DNA of 64,000 nucleotides from Lachnospiraceae bacterium (GTDB lineage: Bacteria > Bacillota > Clostridia > Lachnospirales > Lachnospiraceae): assembly GCA_017394885.1 (NCBI GenBank), contig JAFPWO010000002.1, positions 1 through 64,000 on the forward strand, in the 5' to 3' direction. Shown here piece after piece: positions 1-8,359 of the stretch. The position numbers and the translations under genes are program-made. Position 1 is the stretch's first letter. Each line of letters begins with the position of its first letter. A model generated the notes under the pieces. It ran no database searches and was not told where the DNA came from. It saw nothing but the letters and a program-made list of their open reading frames with translations.

Positions 1-159
1 ACCTCTGATTTTTCCTCGCGCACCCTGTACGCAGGTGCGCCGCGGTCTCGCCTCAGACCGGTGTGAGAACCGCCCTTCGGCCCGCTGTTTTTTAAGGAAT
101 TTTCAGGGTTGGAATGCATCATTTAATTGTCAAAGTGCAGGTGCCGTCTTTAGCGGCGC
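1..159 (-). other. Probable rRNA operon leader (5' part), transcribed toward the left edge
   Basis: No credible coding sequence is present here. Read on the minus strand, the transcript from the promoter at 167-195 begins with a small GCCG/CGGC stem-loop (about 142-157) and then carries the phrase CACTTTGACAATTAAA (122-137), which resembles the leader and spacer phrases preceding 16S or 23S rRNA in Clostridia. Another GC-rich folded stretch follows at about 1-90. I infer that an rrn operon begins just left of the window; the rRNA itself is not visible. A 64-codon frame on the plus strand at 35-229 is treated as chance. Confidence 0.55.
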
Positions 160-166
160 ATTGTTA

Positions 167-195
167 AATCTACCACGGGTTTCATCCTTTGTCAA
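167..195 (-). promoter_or_regulatory. Strong sigma-A promoter, rRNA-type
   Basis: The minus strand shows a perfect -35 TTGACA (190-195), a 17-bp spacer and a -10 TAGATT (167-172), with an A/T-rich run upstream (about 196-235) that could serve as an UP element. Transcription would start near 160 and run off the left edge. The near-consensus elements, AT-rich upstream tract and structured leader together match a growth-rate-regulated rRNA promoter. Confidence 0.75.
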
Positions 196-290
196 TTACT
201 TTTTTTACGTTTTTTACGTTTTTCCCTAATTGTTTTTCTTCTGAAGAGGCCACGTCACCCCGGCCGGGCTTCCCTTCGTCTGACAAGCAG

Positions 291-333
291 AAAAAAGCCG
301 CTTATCCGTGCCTTCTTTCCGGCTGAAAGCGGC
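291..333 (-). terminator. Possible terminator overlapping the end of the YfcE-like gene
   Basis: On the minus strand, GCCGCTT (327-333) pairs with AAGCGGC (297-303) and is followed at once by six T (291-296). The loop is long (23 nt) with a weaker inner stem, and the upstream arm lies inside the last codons of the phosphodiesterase gene. The stem plus T-run is seen; its activity is inferred. Confidence 0.45.
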
Positions 334-859
334 GGTATTCCTCCCCGTCCAGCGTCTTCCAGATGAAGGTCCCGTTCTCCAGCGTCATATAACTGTGGGC
401 CGAGCCGCTCTTCGGGATCGAGACGGAGCCGGGATTTATATAGACGAAGTTCCCGTGGTCGCGGCAGGCCGGCACATGCGTATGGCCGCAGAGCAGCACA
501 TCGACGCCCCCCAGCGGCGGCAGAAAGTGCTCATCGTACAGATGGCCGTGGGTGGCGAAGATCATCAGGCCGCTGTCAAAAATGACAGCCGAGGGCGACA
601 TGATGGAAAACTCCAGTACGGTCTGGTCGATCTCGGAATCGCAGTTGCCGCGCACGGCGGTAATACGGTCCTTCCAGTGATTCAGCCGGGCCGTGCAGCC
701 TATTGTATCGTAGCCGTCGGGCAGCGCGTTGCGCGCGCCGTGGTAAAGCAGATCCCCCAGCAGCAGGATCCGGTCCGGTTTTTCTTCTTCCATTCGTTTT
801 TCCAGCTTTTCCAGGCAGGCTTCACTGCCGTGAATATCCGATGCGATCAGCCACTTCAT
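302..859 (-). CDS. yfcE: YfcE/MJ0936-family metallophosphodiesterase
   Basis: Small cytoplasmic metal-dependent phosphodiesterase of the calcineurin-like family; relatives hydrolyse phosphodiester bonds in model substrates, and the natural substrate is unclear. All family motifs are present in order: SDIHGS near the N-terminus (Asp8, His10), LLGDLLYHG, RGNCDSE, THGHLYDE and CGHTHVP, giving a complete two-metal site in 185 residues, the usual length. Two ATG codons stand in tandem at 862 and 859; the second is chosen because it sits 7 nt from GGAGG and gives the family-typical start MKWLIASDIHG. It follows the SDR gene by about 10 bp, so the two are probably co-transcribed. Confidence 0.88.
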   Translation of the reverse strand: MKWLIASDIHGSEACLEKLEKRMEEEKPDRILLLGDLLYHGARNALPDGYDTIGCTARLNHWKDRITAVRGNCDSEIDQTVLEFSIMSPSAVIFDSGLMIFATHGHLYDEHFLPPLGGVDVLLCGHTHVPACRDHGNFVYINPGSVSIPKSGSAHSYMTLENGTFIWKTLDGEEYRRFQPERRHG

Positions 860-870
860 CATAACTCCTC

Positions 871-1644
871 CTATTTCATCCCCTGCTGCTTCATCCAGAC
901 GCTCATCACCAGGCTGTGCGGCAGCATCTTGACCAGCGCGATCTGCCCGCGGGCCACAAAGCCGTAGGTGCTGACGTCCTTTCCTCTTTTCGCGTCCCGC
1001 CAGGCCCGCTCCACGATATCCGACGGCGCGTACATGGCAATATACTTTTTGACCACCGCGTCGCGGCCGGCTACCACGGCCCGGTCAAAGAATTCCGTCT
1101 TTGTCCAGAAAGGACAGACAGCCAGGACCCGGATGCCGCGGCCCTTCAGCTCACGGTTCAGGGCCCGGCTGAAAGAAAGGACAAAGGCCTTCGTCGCCCC
1201 GTACACATTGATATACGGGATCGGCTGGAAAGCCGCCACCGACGCAATATTGATGATCTGGCTGCCGGCTTTCATATACGGGATCGCATACTGACAGAGC
1301 GCCATCAGGGCCTTGCAGTTGAGGTCCAGCATATTCATATTTTTCTCCGGCGCGGTCTCCGCCACTGCCTGAAAGAGGCCGTAGCCGCTGGCGTTGATCA
1401 GCAGCGCCACTTCGGGCTGCTCGGCCGCCAGCAGCGCTTCCATCTCCCGTAAAGCGGCCGGATCCGTCAGATCCAGCGCCAGCGGACGCACCGGGTACGG
1501 AACGCTCTCCCGCAAGGCTTCCAGACGGTCTGCGCGGCGGGCCACCGCCCAGACTTCATCCACGCTGCAAAAACAGGACAGCGTCTCCGCAAAGCGCCGC
1601 CCCATCCCGCTGGACGCACCGGTTATGATCGCAATTCTTTTCAT
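871..1644 (-). CDS. Short-chain dehydrogenase/reductase (classical SDR)
   Basis: NAD(P)-dependent oxidoreductase of the classical SDR family, 257 residues, as usual. The N-terminal Rossmann motif TGASSGMG (residues 8-15) binds the cofactor. An NASG motif replaces the common NNAG. The catalytic Ser lies in IASVAAF and the Tyr/Lys pair in YGATK, so the active site is complete. The C-terminal part has a hydrophobic stretch like that of SDR proteins annotated as acting on lipophilic or steroid substrates, but the substrate cannot be inferred. It lies between the lipoprotein gene upstream (37-bp gap) and the phosphodiesterase downstream, all on the minus strand. Confidence 0.88.
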   Translation of the reverse strand: MKRIAIITGASSGMGRRFAETLSCFCSVDEVWAVARRADRLEALRESVPYPVRPLALDLTDPAALREMEALLAAEQPEVALLINASGYGLFQAVAETAPEKNMNMLDLNCKALMALCQYAIPYMKAGSQIINIASVAAFQPIPYINVYGATKAFVLSFSRALNRELKGRGIRVLAVCPFWTKTEFFDRAVVAGRDAVVKKYIAMYAPSDIVERAWRDAKRGKDVSTYGFVARGQIALVKMLPHSLVMSVWMKQQGMK

Positions 1645-1681
1645 AGAAAAACCTCCCTCGGGCTGTCAGGACCCTCCCCGC

Positions 1682-2575
1682 TTACCGTTTCTCCACGTTG
1701 GAAGCGCCGCTGACCTTCACATCCACGGACGGATCTCCCTGATAACAAAGATGGGAAGCACCGCTCACGTCCCCGCTTAAACTTCCGGAGAAGCTCCCCT
1801 CCAGCGTGCTCGCGCCGCTCACGTTCACCTTGCCGCTTTCCGCCTGAAAATCCAGACATTTCGCCCGGGAAGCCCCGGAGATATCCGCTTTCAGATCTTG
1901 TCCGTTCCCGGCCATCTCCAGTCCGGAAGCACCGCTCAGATCCCAAACGCAGTCTTTTGCCACGGCGGCGTCTACGCAGTGCAGGGAGGATGCGCCGCTC
2001 AGGTCCAGCTTCATGCTGTCCGCGCGCAGCTCCTTTCCCTCCAGCCGGCTGGCGCCGGAAAGATCTGCCGTGAAGGTCTTCGCCCGGATCGCATCCGATG
2101 TCAGGGTACTGGCGCCGGAAAGATCGATCTTCAGATCCTTCCCTTCGCGGCCGAGCCCGGCGCTGTCCGTCACCTGGCAGGCGCCTGCAAACGTCAGTTC
2201 CTCAAAAGAATAATTATACAGCCGGATCATTACCTCTTCCGTGGTGACGTAGCAGCGGTTTGCCGAAGCGGAAACGGTTAGTTTTTGTCCCGCGAATGTG
2301 ATCTTTATGGCCTCCAGCACCGATTCCTGCGCCTGGATCTCCACCCGCGCCGCGCCGCCGTCCTTCAGCAGCTCGACCTTCGGGCCCTGGCTGACCGATC
2401 CTATTTTAATATAAACATTCTTGATCGTCAGTTTATCCGCACTGCCTTCTTCTTTTTTCTGGGACAGCTCGCCTTTGGCTTTGATGTCCCGCCGGAGGCC
2501 GAGGCTTATGCCGCAGCCCGTCAGGCTCAGAAGCAGGATAAGAATCATTGCGGCAGGAAACAGTCTTTTCTTCAT
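1682..2575 (-). CDS. Lipoprotein with DUF2807 'head GIN'-type beta-helix repeats
   Basis: Predicted surface lipoprotein of 297 residues. It has a signal peptide with lipobox LTGC near residue 20, then a DUF2807-like putative auto-transporter adhesin head domain. The C-terminal half is built from eight short repeats each centred on SGAS (variants DLSGAS, DISGAS, NVSGAS, KVSGAS) spaced about 18-25 residues, as expected for a parallel beta-helix. Family members are widespread and mostly uncharacterised; envelope or adhesion roles are inferred. Tandem ATG codons at 2578 and 2575 are possible; the second has better spacing to GGAG. Its own promoter is proposed at 2608-2636, divergent from the reductase on the plus strand. 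Confidence 0.8.
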   Translation of the reverse strand: MKKRLFPAAMILILLLSLTGCGISLGLRRDIKAKGELSQKKEEGSADKLTIKNVYIKIGSVSQGPKVELLKDGGAARVEIQAQESVLEAIKITFAGQKLTVSASANRCYVTTEEVMIRLYNYSFEELTFAGACQVTDSAGLGREGKDLKIDLSGASTLTSDAIRAKTFTADLSGASRLEGKELRADSMKLDLSGASSLHCVDAAVAKDCVWDLSGASGLEMAGNGQDLKADISGASRAKCLDFQAESGKVNVSGASTLEGSFSGSLSGDVSGASHLCYQGDPSVDVKVSGASNVEKR

Positions 2576-2607
2576 CATTCCTCTCCTTGGAAACAGTCGG
2601 TTTTTTC

Positions 2608-2636
2608 AGCATACTCCTTTCCGGCCGAAATCGCAA
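2608..2636 (-). promoter_or_regulatory. Candidate promoter for the GIN lipoprotein operon
   Basis: On the minus strand TTGCGA (2631-2636), a 17-bp spacer and TATGCT (2608-2613) lie about 30 bp before the lipoprotein start. Each hexamer matches consensus at 4 of 6 positions, so this is moderate evidence. Confidence 0.4.
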
Positions 2637-2646
2637 GAAGATTGCG

Positions 2647-2676
2647 CTGTCATTTCTTCCCTGTATCTGTTATAGT
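2647..2676 (+). promoter_or_regulatory. Candidate promoter for the aldo/keto reductase-AlaX-YlmH operon
   Basis: CTGTCA (2647-2652), an 18-bp spacer and TATAGT (2671-2676) preceded by TGT, giving an extended -10 element. It lies 37 bp before the reductase start and is divergent from the lipoprotein promoter. Confidence 0.55.
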
Positions 2677-2712
2677 AAAGAAAAAGCGTTCGCCTTAACC
2701 GGGAGGAAAAAT

Positions 2713-3759
2713 ATGCAGCACATTCAACTTGGAAGCACCGGCCTGACGATAGAAAAAAACGGCTTCGGCGCCCTGCCGATCCAGCGGATCACGAAGGATG
2801 AGGCAGCGGCCCTGCTTCGCCGCGCGCTGGACGGCGGCATGAACTATTTTGATACCGCGCGGGCCTATACCGACAGTGAAGAAAAACTGGGATTCGCGTT
2901 CCGCGGCCTGCGGGACCAGATCATCATCGCCACGAAGACGCAGGCGAAAAACGCGGCGGATATGCGGAAAGATCTGGAGACTTCCCTGCGCATGCTGGGC
3001 ACCGACCATATCGACGTCTATCAGTTCCACAATCCCCCCTTCTGCCCCAAACCCGGCGGAGAGGACGGTCTCTACGAGGAAGCGCTGCGCGCGAAAGAAG
3101 AAGGCAAGATCCGCTTTATCAGCATTACCAATCACCGGCTGAAGGTGGCACAGGAAGCGATCGAATCCGGGCTGTACGCCACGCTGCAGTTTCCCTACAG
3201 CTACCTCTCCGGACCGCAGGAAGAAGCGCTGATCGAAGGCTGCCGGAAGGCCGGGATGGGCTTTATCGCGATGAAGGGCATGGCCGGCGGCCTGATCCGG
3301 GACGGCTACGCCGCGGCTGCGTTCATGGCGACCAGGCCGGACGTCGTCCCCATCTGGGGTGTCCAGCGGGACTGGGAGCTGGAACAGTTCCTGGACGTCA
3401 TAAAAAACGGCGCCGAGCTTACGCCGGAGCGTCTGGACACCATCGCGAAAGACCGGGCCGAGCTGGCCGGGGATTTCTGCCGCAGCTGCGGATACTGCAT
3501 GCCCTGCCCGGTGGGGATCCAGATCAATCAGTGCGCCCGTATCATCTTAATGCTGCGGCGCGCGCCGATGGCGGGCTGGCTGAGCCCCCGCTGGCAGATG
3601 GAGATGCACAAGATCGAAAACTGCCTGCACTGCAACCGCTGCGCGTCAAAGTGCCCTTACGGCCTGGATACGCCGCGCCTTCTGCAGGACAATTATGAGG
3701 AATACTGGAAGATCCTGAAAGATCCTTCCCTGGCGGGCGGGAAAGCGGTGCAGTCATGA
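2713..3759 (+). CDS. Aldo/keto reductase with C-terminal 4Fe-4S domain
   Basis: Cytoplasmic oxidoreductase of 348 residues. The N-terminal TIM barrel has an intact catalytic tetrad by alignment with the family: Asp47, Tyr52, Lys75 and His106. The C-terminus carries two cysteine clusters, CRSCGYCMPC and CLHCNRCASKCPYG, typical of the ferredoxin-like extension seen in anaerobe aldo/keto reductases, so electrons may come from or go to ferredoxin-like partners. The frame opens further upstream (2548), but ATG 2713 is chosen because it follows GGGAGGAAAA and starts with the family sequence MQHIQLGSTGL. The last codons overlap the next gene by 4 bp (ATGA), indicating translational coupling. Confidence 0.88.
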   Translation: MQHIQLGSTGLTIEKNGFGALPIQRITKDEAAALLRRALDGGMNYFDTARAYTDSEEKLGFAFRGLRDQIIIATKTQAKNAADMRKDLETSLRMLGTDHIDVYQFHNPPFCPKPGGEDGLYEEALRAKEEGKIRFISITNHRLKVAQEAIESGLYATLQFPYSYLSGPQEEALIEGCRKAGMGFIAMKGMAGGLIRDGYAAAAFMATRPDVVPIWGVQRDWELEQFLDVIKNGAELTPERLDTIAKDRAELAGDFCRSCGYCMPCPVGIQINQCARIILMLRRAPMAGWLSPRWQMEMHKIENCLHCNRCASKCPYGLDTPRLLQDNYEEYWKILKDPSLAGGKAVQS

Positions 3760-4934
3760 CGGAAAAGCTGTTTTATCAGGACCCGTATCTGTTTGATTTT
3801 TCTGCCGTTGTCACGGCCTGCGAGCCGCAGCAGGGCGGCTTTGCCGTGGTACTGGACCGGACCGCCTTCTATCCCGAGGGCGGTGGCCAGCCGACCGATC
3901 TGGGATGGATCAACGGCCTCCCGGTCAGCTTTGTCAAAGAAGCCGGCGGGGAGATCCGCCACCTGGTCCCGGAAGCGCTGCCTGCCGGCACGGCCGTTAC
4001 GGGCCGCGTGGATAAGGAGCGGCGCCTCGATCTGATGCAGCAGCATTCCGGCGAGCATATCGCGAGTGGGCTCATCTGCAAAACCTTCGGCTGCGATAAC
4101 GTCGGCTTTCATATCTCCGATCTTTTCGTCACCATCGACTATAATATCCCCATCAGCTGGGAACAGCTGATGATCATCGAAGAAGAAGCGAACCGCGCGG
4201 TGCGGGACAATCGCCCGGTCCGCGTGCTCTGGCCCACGCCGGAAGAACTGAAAACGCTGGAATACCGCAGCAAGAAAGAACTGAGCGGGGACGTGCGCAT
4301 CGTGGAATACCCGGATGTGGATATCTGCGCCTGCTGCGGCACGCACGTGGCCTTCACCGGCGAGGTCGGACTGATCAAATTCATCAGTGTGGAGAGCCAC
4401 CGGGGCGGCGTACGCATCGAAATGCTGAGCGGCGGCCGCGCCCTGCGCTATATGCGCGCGCTGCAGGCGCAGAATCATGCGGTCTCCGTCGCGCTTTCAG
4501 CCAAAGAGACCGAAACAGCCGCGGCGGTAGCCCGCCTGCAGAAAGAAGCCGCGCAGATGAAGGAGCGGCTGGCCGCGCTGGAGACGCAGGCGGTGGCTGC
4601 CAAAGCCGAAGCCCTGCGCGGGAAAGGGAGCGTCCTGCTCTTAGAGCGCGGGATGAGCGTGGAGGCGACAAGGCGCCTCTGCGCCGGCGTGGGAGAAAGC
4701 TGCGGCGGCTTCGCCGGCGTCCTGTCCGACTGCGGCGAGGACGGCGTCCGCTATGCGCTCAGCCTTCCGGACGGCGATCTGCGGGAACTCACGAAAGCGC
4801 TGAACGAAGCCTGCGCGGGCCGCGGCGGCGGAAAGAACGGCTTCGTGCAGGGGACCCTGCGCGTCTGTCCGGAAGAAGCCGCCGGTTTTCTGCAGACACG
4901 GATCCCGGGGCTGACCGTGATCCGGGAAGGCTGA
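3756..4934 (+). CDS. AlaX-type alanyl-tRNA editing protein with DHHA1-like C-terminus
   Basis: Trans-editing enzyme that hydrolyses mischarged Ser- or Gly-tRNA(Ala), related to the editing domain of alanyl-tRNA synthetase. At 392 residues it is the long (AlaX-L) form. The editing core has the zinc-binding motifs QQHSGEHIAS (HxxxH) and CACCGTH, together with the PEGGGQPTD motif near the N-terminus. A helical, coiled-coil-like stretch (about residues 245-285) precedes a C-terminal DHHA1-like domain ending with GRGGGKNGFVQG. It overlaps the upstream reductase by 4 bp and lies 4 bp before the S4 protein gene, so it is part of one operon with a translation-quality theme. Confidence 0.9.
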   Translation: MTEKLFYQDPYLFDFSAVVTACEPQQGGFAVVLDRTAFYPEGGGQPTDLGWINGLPVSFVKEAGGEIRHLVPEALPAGTAVTGRVDKERRLDLMQQHSGEHIASGLICKTFGCDNVGFHISDLFVTIDYNIPISWEQLMIIEEEANRAVRDNRPVRVLWPTPEELKTLEYRSKKELSGDVRIVEYPDVDICACCGTHVAFTGEVGLIKFISVESHRGGVRIEMLSGGRALRYMRALQAQNHAVSVALSAKETETAAAVARLQKEAAQMKERLAALETQAVAAKAEALRGKGSVLLLERGMSVEATRRLCAGVGESCGGFAGVLSDCGEDGVRYALSLPDGDLRELTKALNEACAGRGGGKNGFVQGTLRVCPEEAAGFLQTRIPGLTVIREG

Positions 4935-4938
4935 AAAG

Positions 4939-5709
4939 ATGGAGAACGAAAGCGCGATCCTTCGCCGCCTGCAGGATCTGGCGGCCTTAAGCGAGAAGCG
5001 GAACCAGCCGGTCTATTCCGACTTTCTGATCCCCGCGGACGCCGCGCTGGCTTTCCGCGCGGCCGAGCCGTACCGCGTGACGCTCTGGGGCGGCCGCGAA
5101 GGATGTGAGCGGCAGATGGCCCGCTTCGTACCAGCCGGGTTTCCGGCGGAATTCTTCGGCGCGGCAAAAGATACCTGCCGGGACTTCCCCATCGCGGTCC
5201 TCGCGATCCGCCCGGTCCAGGAAAAGTTTGCGGACGAGCTGACGCACCGGGACTTTCTCGGCGCGCTGATGAACCTCGGCATAACACGGGAAAGTCTGGG
5301 CGATCTGATCGTACAGGGAGAGGAAGCCTGGGTCTTTGCACAGGAAAAGCTGGCGCCGTTCCTCTGTGAGAACCTGGTCCAGGTGCGGCATACGAATGTA
5401 CGCTGCGAGCAGCTGGACCGGCTTCCTCCGGAAGCGGCTCCGCGCTTTGAAGCCATGAACTTTACGCTCCCTTCGCTGCGGATCGACGCCTTTGCCGCGC
5501 ACGCCGCGCATCTTTCCCGGGGAAAGGCGCAGGAACTCTTCGCGCGGGAAATGGTCTTTGTCAACGGCCGGCTCTGCGAGAGCGAAAGCCTGCTGTTAAA
5601 GGAAGGCGATATCGTGACCCTGCGGCATTTCGGAAAGTTCATTTTCCGCGAGGTCCGGGGCGAAAGCCGCAAAGGACGGCTGATCGTGACCGCCGACCGT
5701 TATGTGTAA
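4939..5709 (+). CDS. ylmH: YlmH-like RNA-binding protein with S4 domain
   Basis: Protein of 256 residues matching the YlmH family of Gram-positive bacteria, a predicted RNA- or ribosome-binding protein usually found near cell-division genes and linked to ribosome rescue in relatives. The N-terminal half contains the characteristic start (LRRLQDLAALSEKRNQPVYSDF region) and the conserved LGALMNLGITRESLGDL and QGEEAWVF stretches; the C-terminal third is an S4 domain (about residues 180-245) with the LRIDAF...FVNGR pattern. Here it is not next to division genes but follows the AlaX gene by 4 bp, so it sits in a translation-related operon. Confidence 0.85.
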   Translation: MENESAILRRLQDLAALSEKRNQPVYSDFLIPADAALAFRAAEPYRVTLWGGREGCERQMARFVPAGFPAEFFGAAKDTCRDFPIAVLAIRPVQEKFADELTHRDFLGALMNLGITRESLGDLIVQGEEAWVFAQEKLAPFLCENLVQVRHTNVRCEQLDRLPPEAAPRFEAMNFTLPSLRIDAFAAHAAHLSRGKAQELFAREMVFVNGRLCESESLLLKEGDIVTLRHFGKFIFREVRGESRKGRLIVTADRYV

Positions 5710-5769
5710 ACCATTATTATATACGGCATAAAGAAAAAGTTAAAACGGATCAACATCGGGAGGAAACCC

Positions 5770-7083
5770 ATGAAAGCGATCGAAGCAAAACACCTGGCGC
5801 GTTTCCGCGCAGACTATGAGAACGACCCGGCGGCCGCCGTCCTGCACCCGGCCGTCTCCTCGGCCGATCTGAGCGATCTGGCCTACTCGCCGTTAGAAGC
5901 CGCCAAGCTGCGCGGCGCCTTTACGATCGAGCTGAAGACCCGGGGCATCACCGCCCAACAGCACAGCGGCCGCTGCTGGATGTTCGCGGTCATGAACATC
6001 CTTCGCGAAAAGGCCGCCGATACCCTGGGGCTGGATGAGTTTGAGCTTTCCGGCAACTTCCTGGCCTTCTTCGACAAGCTCGAAAAGTCCAACAACTTCC
6101 TGGAGAGTATCATCCGGACGGCGGATAAGCCGCTGCTGGACCGCGAGGTGGAATACATCCTGAACAGCTTCCACGACGGCGGCTACTGGGATATGGCCGT
6201 GGATCTGGTGAAAAAGTACGGCGCGGTCCCGAAAAAGGTCATGCCGGAGACCTTCCAGTCCACCAATACCGAACGCTTTACGAGGCTTCTCAATTCGCGG
6301 CTTCGGGCCTGCGCGGCGGAGCTGCGGGCCCTGATCGCGGAAGGAAAAGACCCCGAGCCGCGCAAGGAAGAAATGCTTTCGGAGATCTACCGGGCCGAGT
6401 GCATCGTCTTCGGCGAGCCGCCCACGCAGTTCGATTTCGAATACCGAGATAAAGACGGCGTCTACCACGCGGAGCGGGACCTGACGCCCAAAGCCTTCTA
6501 TAAGCGCTTTATCGGGCTGGATCTCGATGAATACATCACAGTGACCGATCATCCCACGAGCGGCCTGCCGGCGAATTATTACTATCAGTTCCACTATATC
6601 GGCTCCATGGCGGAGGGGCGGATCCTGAATCTGAACCTGACGACGCAGGAGCTGGAGGACCTCTGCCTGGCCCAGGTAAAGGGCGGCGAGCCGGTCTGGT
6701 TCGGCTGCGATTCCAAGGCCTTCGGCCACCGCGCTAACGGGATCTGGGACCCCGCGAGCCTCCCGTACGGATCGCTCCTGGGCGGCCTCGATTTCAGCCT
6801 GACCAAGGGGGAGCGGCTGGAATATCATGACAGCTACGCGACCCACGCCATGCTCTTCGTGGGCGTCAATCTCGATAAGGACGGGCAGCCCAACCGCTGG
6901 AAGATCGAAAACAGCTGGGGCGGAGAGGTCGGCGACAAGGGCTACTTTGTCTGCAGCCGCCGCTACTTCCGTGAATACGTCTATGAAGCCATTATCAATA
7001 AAAAGCACTTAAGTCCCGCCCAGCGTGCCCTGCTCGACGCCGAGCCGGCGGAGATCAACGCCTGGGAAAGCGACTGGAAATAG
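5770..7083 (+). CDS. pepC: Aminopeptidase C (bleomycin hydrolase family, C1B)
   Basis: Cytoplasmic cysteine aminopeptidase of 437 residues, the normal length for PepC. The papain-like catalytic triad is visible: Cys69 in QQHSGRCWMF, His359 in YATHAMLF and Asn381 in ENSWGGEVGDKG. PepC enzymes form hexamers and trim peptides from the N-terminus, feeding amino-acid supply. The start ATG follows GGGAGGAAA with good spacing. pepT begins 8 bp after the stop codon, so the two peptidases are likely co-transcribed as a peptide-use unit. No frameshift or unusual residue was seen. Confidence 0.95.
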   Translation: MKAIEAKHLARFRADYENDPAAAVLHPAVSSADLSDLAYSPLEAAKLRGAFTIELKTRGITAQQHSGRCWMFAVMNILREKAADTLGLDEFELSGNFLAFFDKLEKSNNFLESIIRTADKPLLDREVEYILNSFHDGGYWDMAVDLVKKYGAVPKKVMPETFQSTNTERFTRLLNSRLRACAAELRALIAEGKDPEPRKEEMLSEIYRAECIVFGEPPTQFDFEYRDKDGVYHAERDLTPKAFYKRFIGLDLDEYITVTDHPTSGLPANYYYQFHYIGSMAEGRILNLNLTTQELEDLCLAQVKGGEPVWFGCDSKAFGHRANGIWDPASLPYGSLLGGLDFSLTKGERLEYHDSYATHAMLFVGVNLDKDGQPNRWKIENSWGGEVGDKGYFVCSRRYFREYVYEAIINKKHLSPAQRALLDAEPAEINAWESDWK

Positions 7084-7091
7084 GAGGCCGT

Positions 7092-8321
7092 ATGTCACCG
7101 ATCTACGAAGCCGTGAAGGAGCGAATGCTCCGCTATGCAAGGATCAATACCCGCTCCGAGCGCTACGCGGGCGTCTGGCCGACCTCGGCCTGCCAGCGGG
7201 ACCTGGGCCACATGCTGCAGATGGAACTGGAAGGGCTCGGCCTTCAGGACGTTTTCTTTGACGAGCCCAACTGCGTCGTTTACGCGAAGATCCCGGAGAA
7301 TGCGCCGGGGACCGCGTTCGGCCTGATCGCGCACATGGATACCGCGCCGGACGCCCCCGGGAGCTGCAGTCCCTGGGTGCTGGAAAACTATGACGGCGGC
7401 GATATCGTGCTGAACGAGGCCGAAGGCATCGTCATGCGGGCGGCGGATTATCCGAATCTGAAGCCGTATATCGGGCAGGACCTGATCCTCACGGACGGAA
7501 CGACGCTCCTCGGCGGGGACGATAAGGCCTCGATCGCGGCCATCATGACCTTTGCCGAACAGCTGATGCAGCATCCGGAGCTGCCGCACCCGGAGATCGC
7601 TCTGGCCTTCACCCCGGACGAAGAGGTGGGCGGGCTGGCCCACACCCTGGATCTGGAGCGATTCGGCGTCCAGACCGCCTATACGCTGGACGGGGATCAT
7701 CTGGGCTATTATGAAGATGAGACCTTCAATGCCTCTGCCGCGAAGGTGGAGATCAAAGGCGTGAGCGTCCACACCGGGACCGCGAAGGGGATCATGAAGA
7801 ATGCCGTGGATATCGCGGCACAGTTCATGGCCGCGCTGCCCGCCCGGGAAAAGCCGCAGTATACGGACGGCGTGCAGGGCTTTTTCCATGTGCTCTCCTG
7901 CGAGGCCTCCTGCGAATATGCCGTACTGCAGCTCATCATCCGGGATTTTGACGCCAAATCCTTCCGCCTGCGCGAGCTCTTCCTGAAGGAGCTTGCGGAA
8001 GGCTTAAACCGCCAGTACGGGGAAGGGACCGCAAAGCTCACGCTGACCCCGCAGTACCGCAACATGAAGGAAGTGCTGAAGGAGGTCCCCTTCACCGTGG
8101 AAAAGCTGCGGCAGGCGATCGAGGACAGCGGCCTGACCCCGGTGTGCGAGCCCTTCCGGGGCGGCACGGACGGCGCGGCGCTCTCCTTCCGGGGACTGCC
8201 CTGCCCGAATCTTTCCGCCGGCTATGAGAATGCCCACGGACGTTTTGAGTATGTTCCGATCCAAAGTATGGAGAAGAATGTGGAAATCCTGCTGCGGCTG
8301 GCGGCGCTGTATACAGAGTAG
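7092..8321 (+). CDS. pepT: Peptidase T (tripeptide aminopeptidase, M20B)
   Basis: Zinc-dependent cytoplasmic aminopeptidase that removes the N-terminal residue of tripeptides; 409 residues, as typical. M20 family motifs are all present: IAHMDTAPD (metal His/Asp), LLGGDDKASIAAIM (bridging Asp), DEEVGG (catalytic and metal Glu), TLDGD and, near the C-terminus, RGGTDGAALSF with the terminal histidine in the ENAHGRFEY motif. The start ATG has AGGAGG just upstream. It follows pepC closely, and msrA lies 38 bp downstream. Confidence 0.95.
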   Translation: MSPIYEAVKERMLRYARINTRSERYAGVWPTSACQRDLGHMLQMELEGLGLQDVFFDEPNCVVYAKIPENAPGTAFGLIAHMDTAPDAPGSCSPWVLENYDGGDIVLNEAEGIVMRAADYPNLKPYIGQDLILTDGTTLLGGDDKASIAAIMTFAEQLMQHPELPHPEIALAFTPDEEVGGLAHTLDLERFGVQTAYTLDGDHLGYYEDETFNASAAKVEIKGVSVHTGTAKGIMKNAVDIAAQFMAALPAREKPQYTDGVQGFFHVLSCEASCEYAVLQLIIRDFDAKSFRLRELFLKELAEGLNRQYGEGTAKLTLTPQYRNMKEVLKEVPFTVEKLRQAIEDSGLTPVCEPFRGGTDGAALSFRGLPCPNLSAGYENAHGRFEYVPIQSMEKNVEILLRLAALYTE

Positions 8322-8359
8322 GATGGGGCCGCCCTCACTCATTCAGGAAGGAAGGAAAA

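Noticed and set aside
35..229. 64-codon frame over the rRNA-type leader and promoter
   Set aside because: It crosses a strong promoter and structured leader, lacks a ribosome binding site, and its translation looks random.
2548..2712. N-terminal extension of the first aldo/keto reductase
   Set aside because: It covers the promoter region; the family start and GGGAGG site are at 2713.
5893..7008. 371-codon open frame antisense to pepC
   Set aside because: High-GC coding DNA often leaves long open antisense frames. The translation has no recognisable motifs, and the plus-strand gene has its full catalytic triad.
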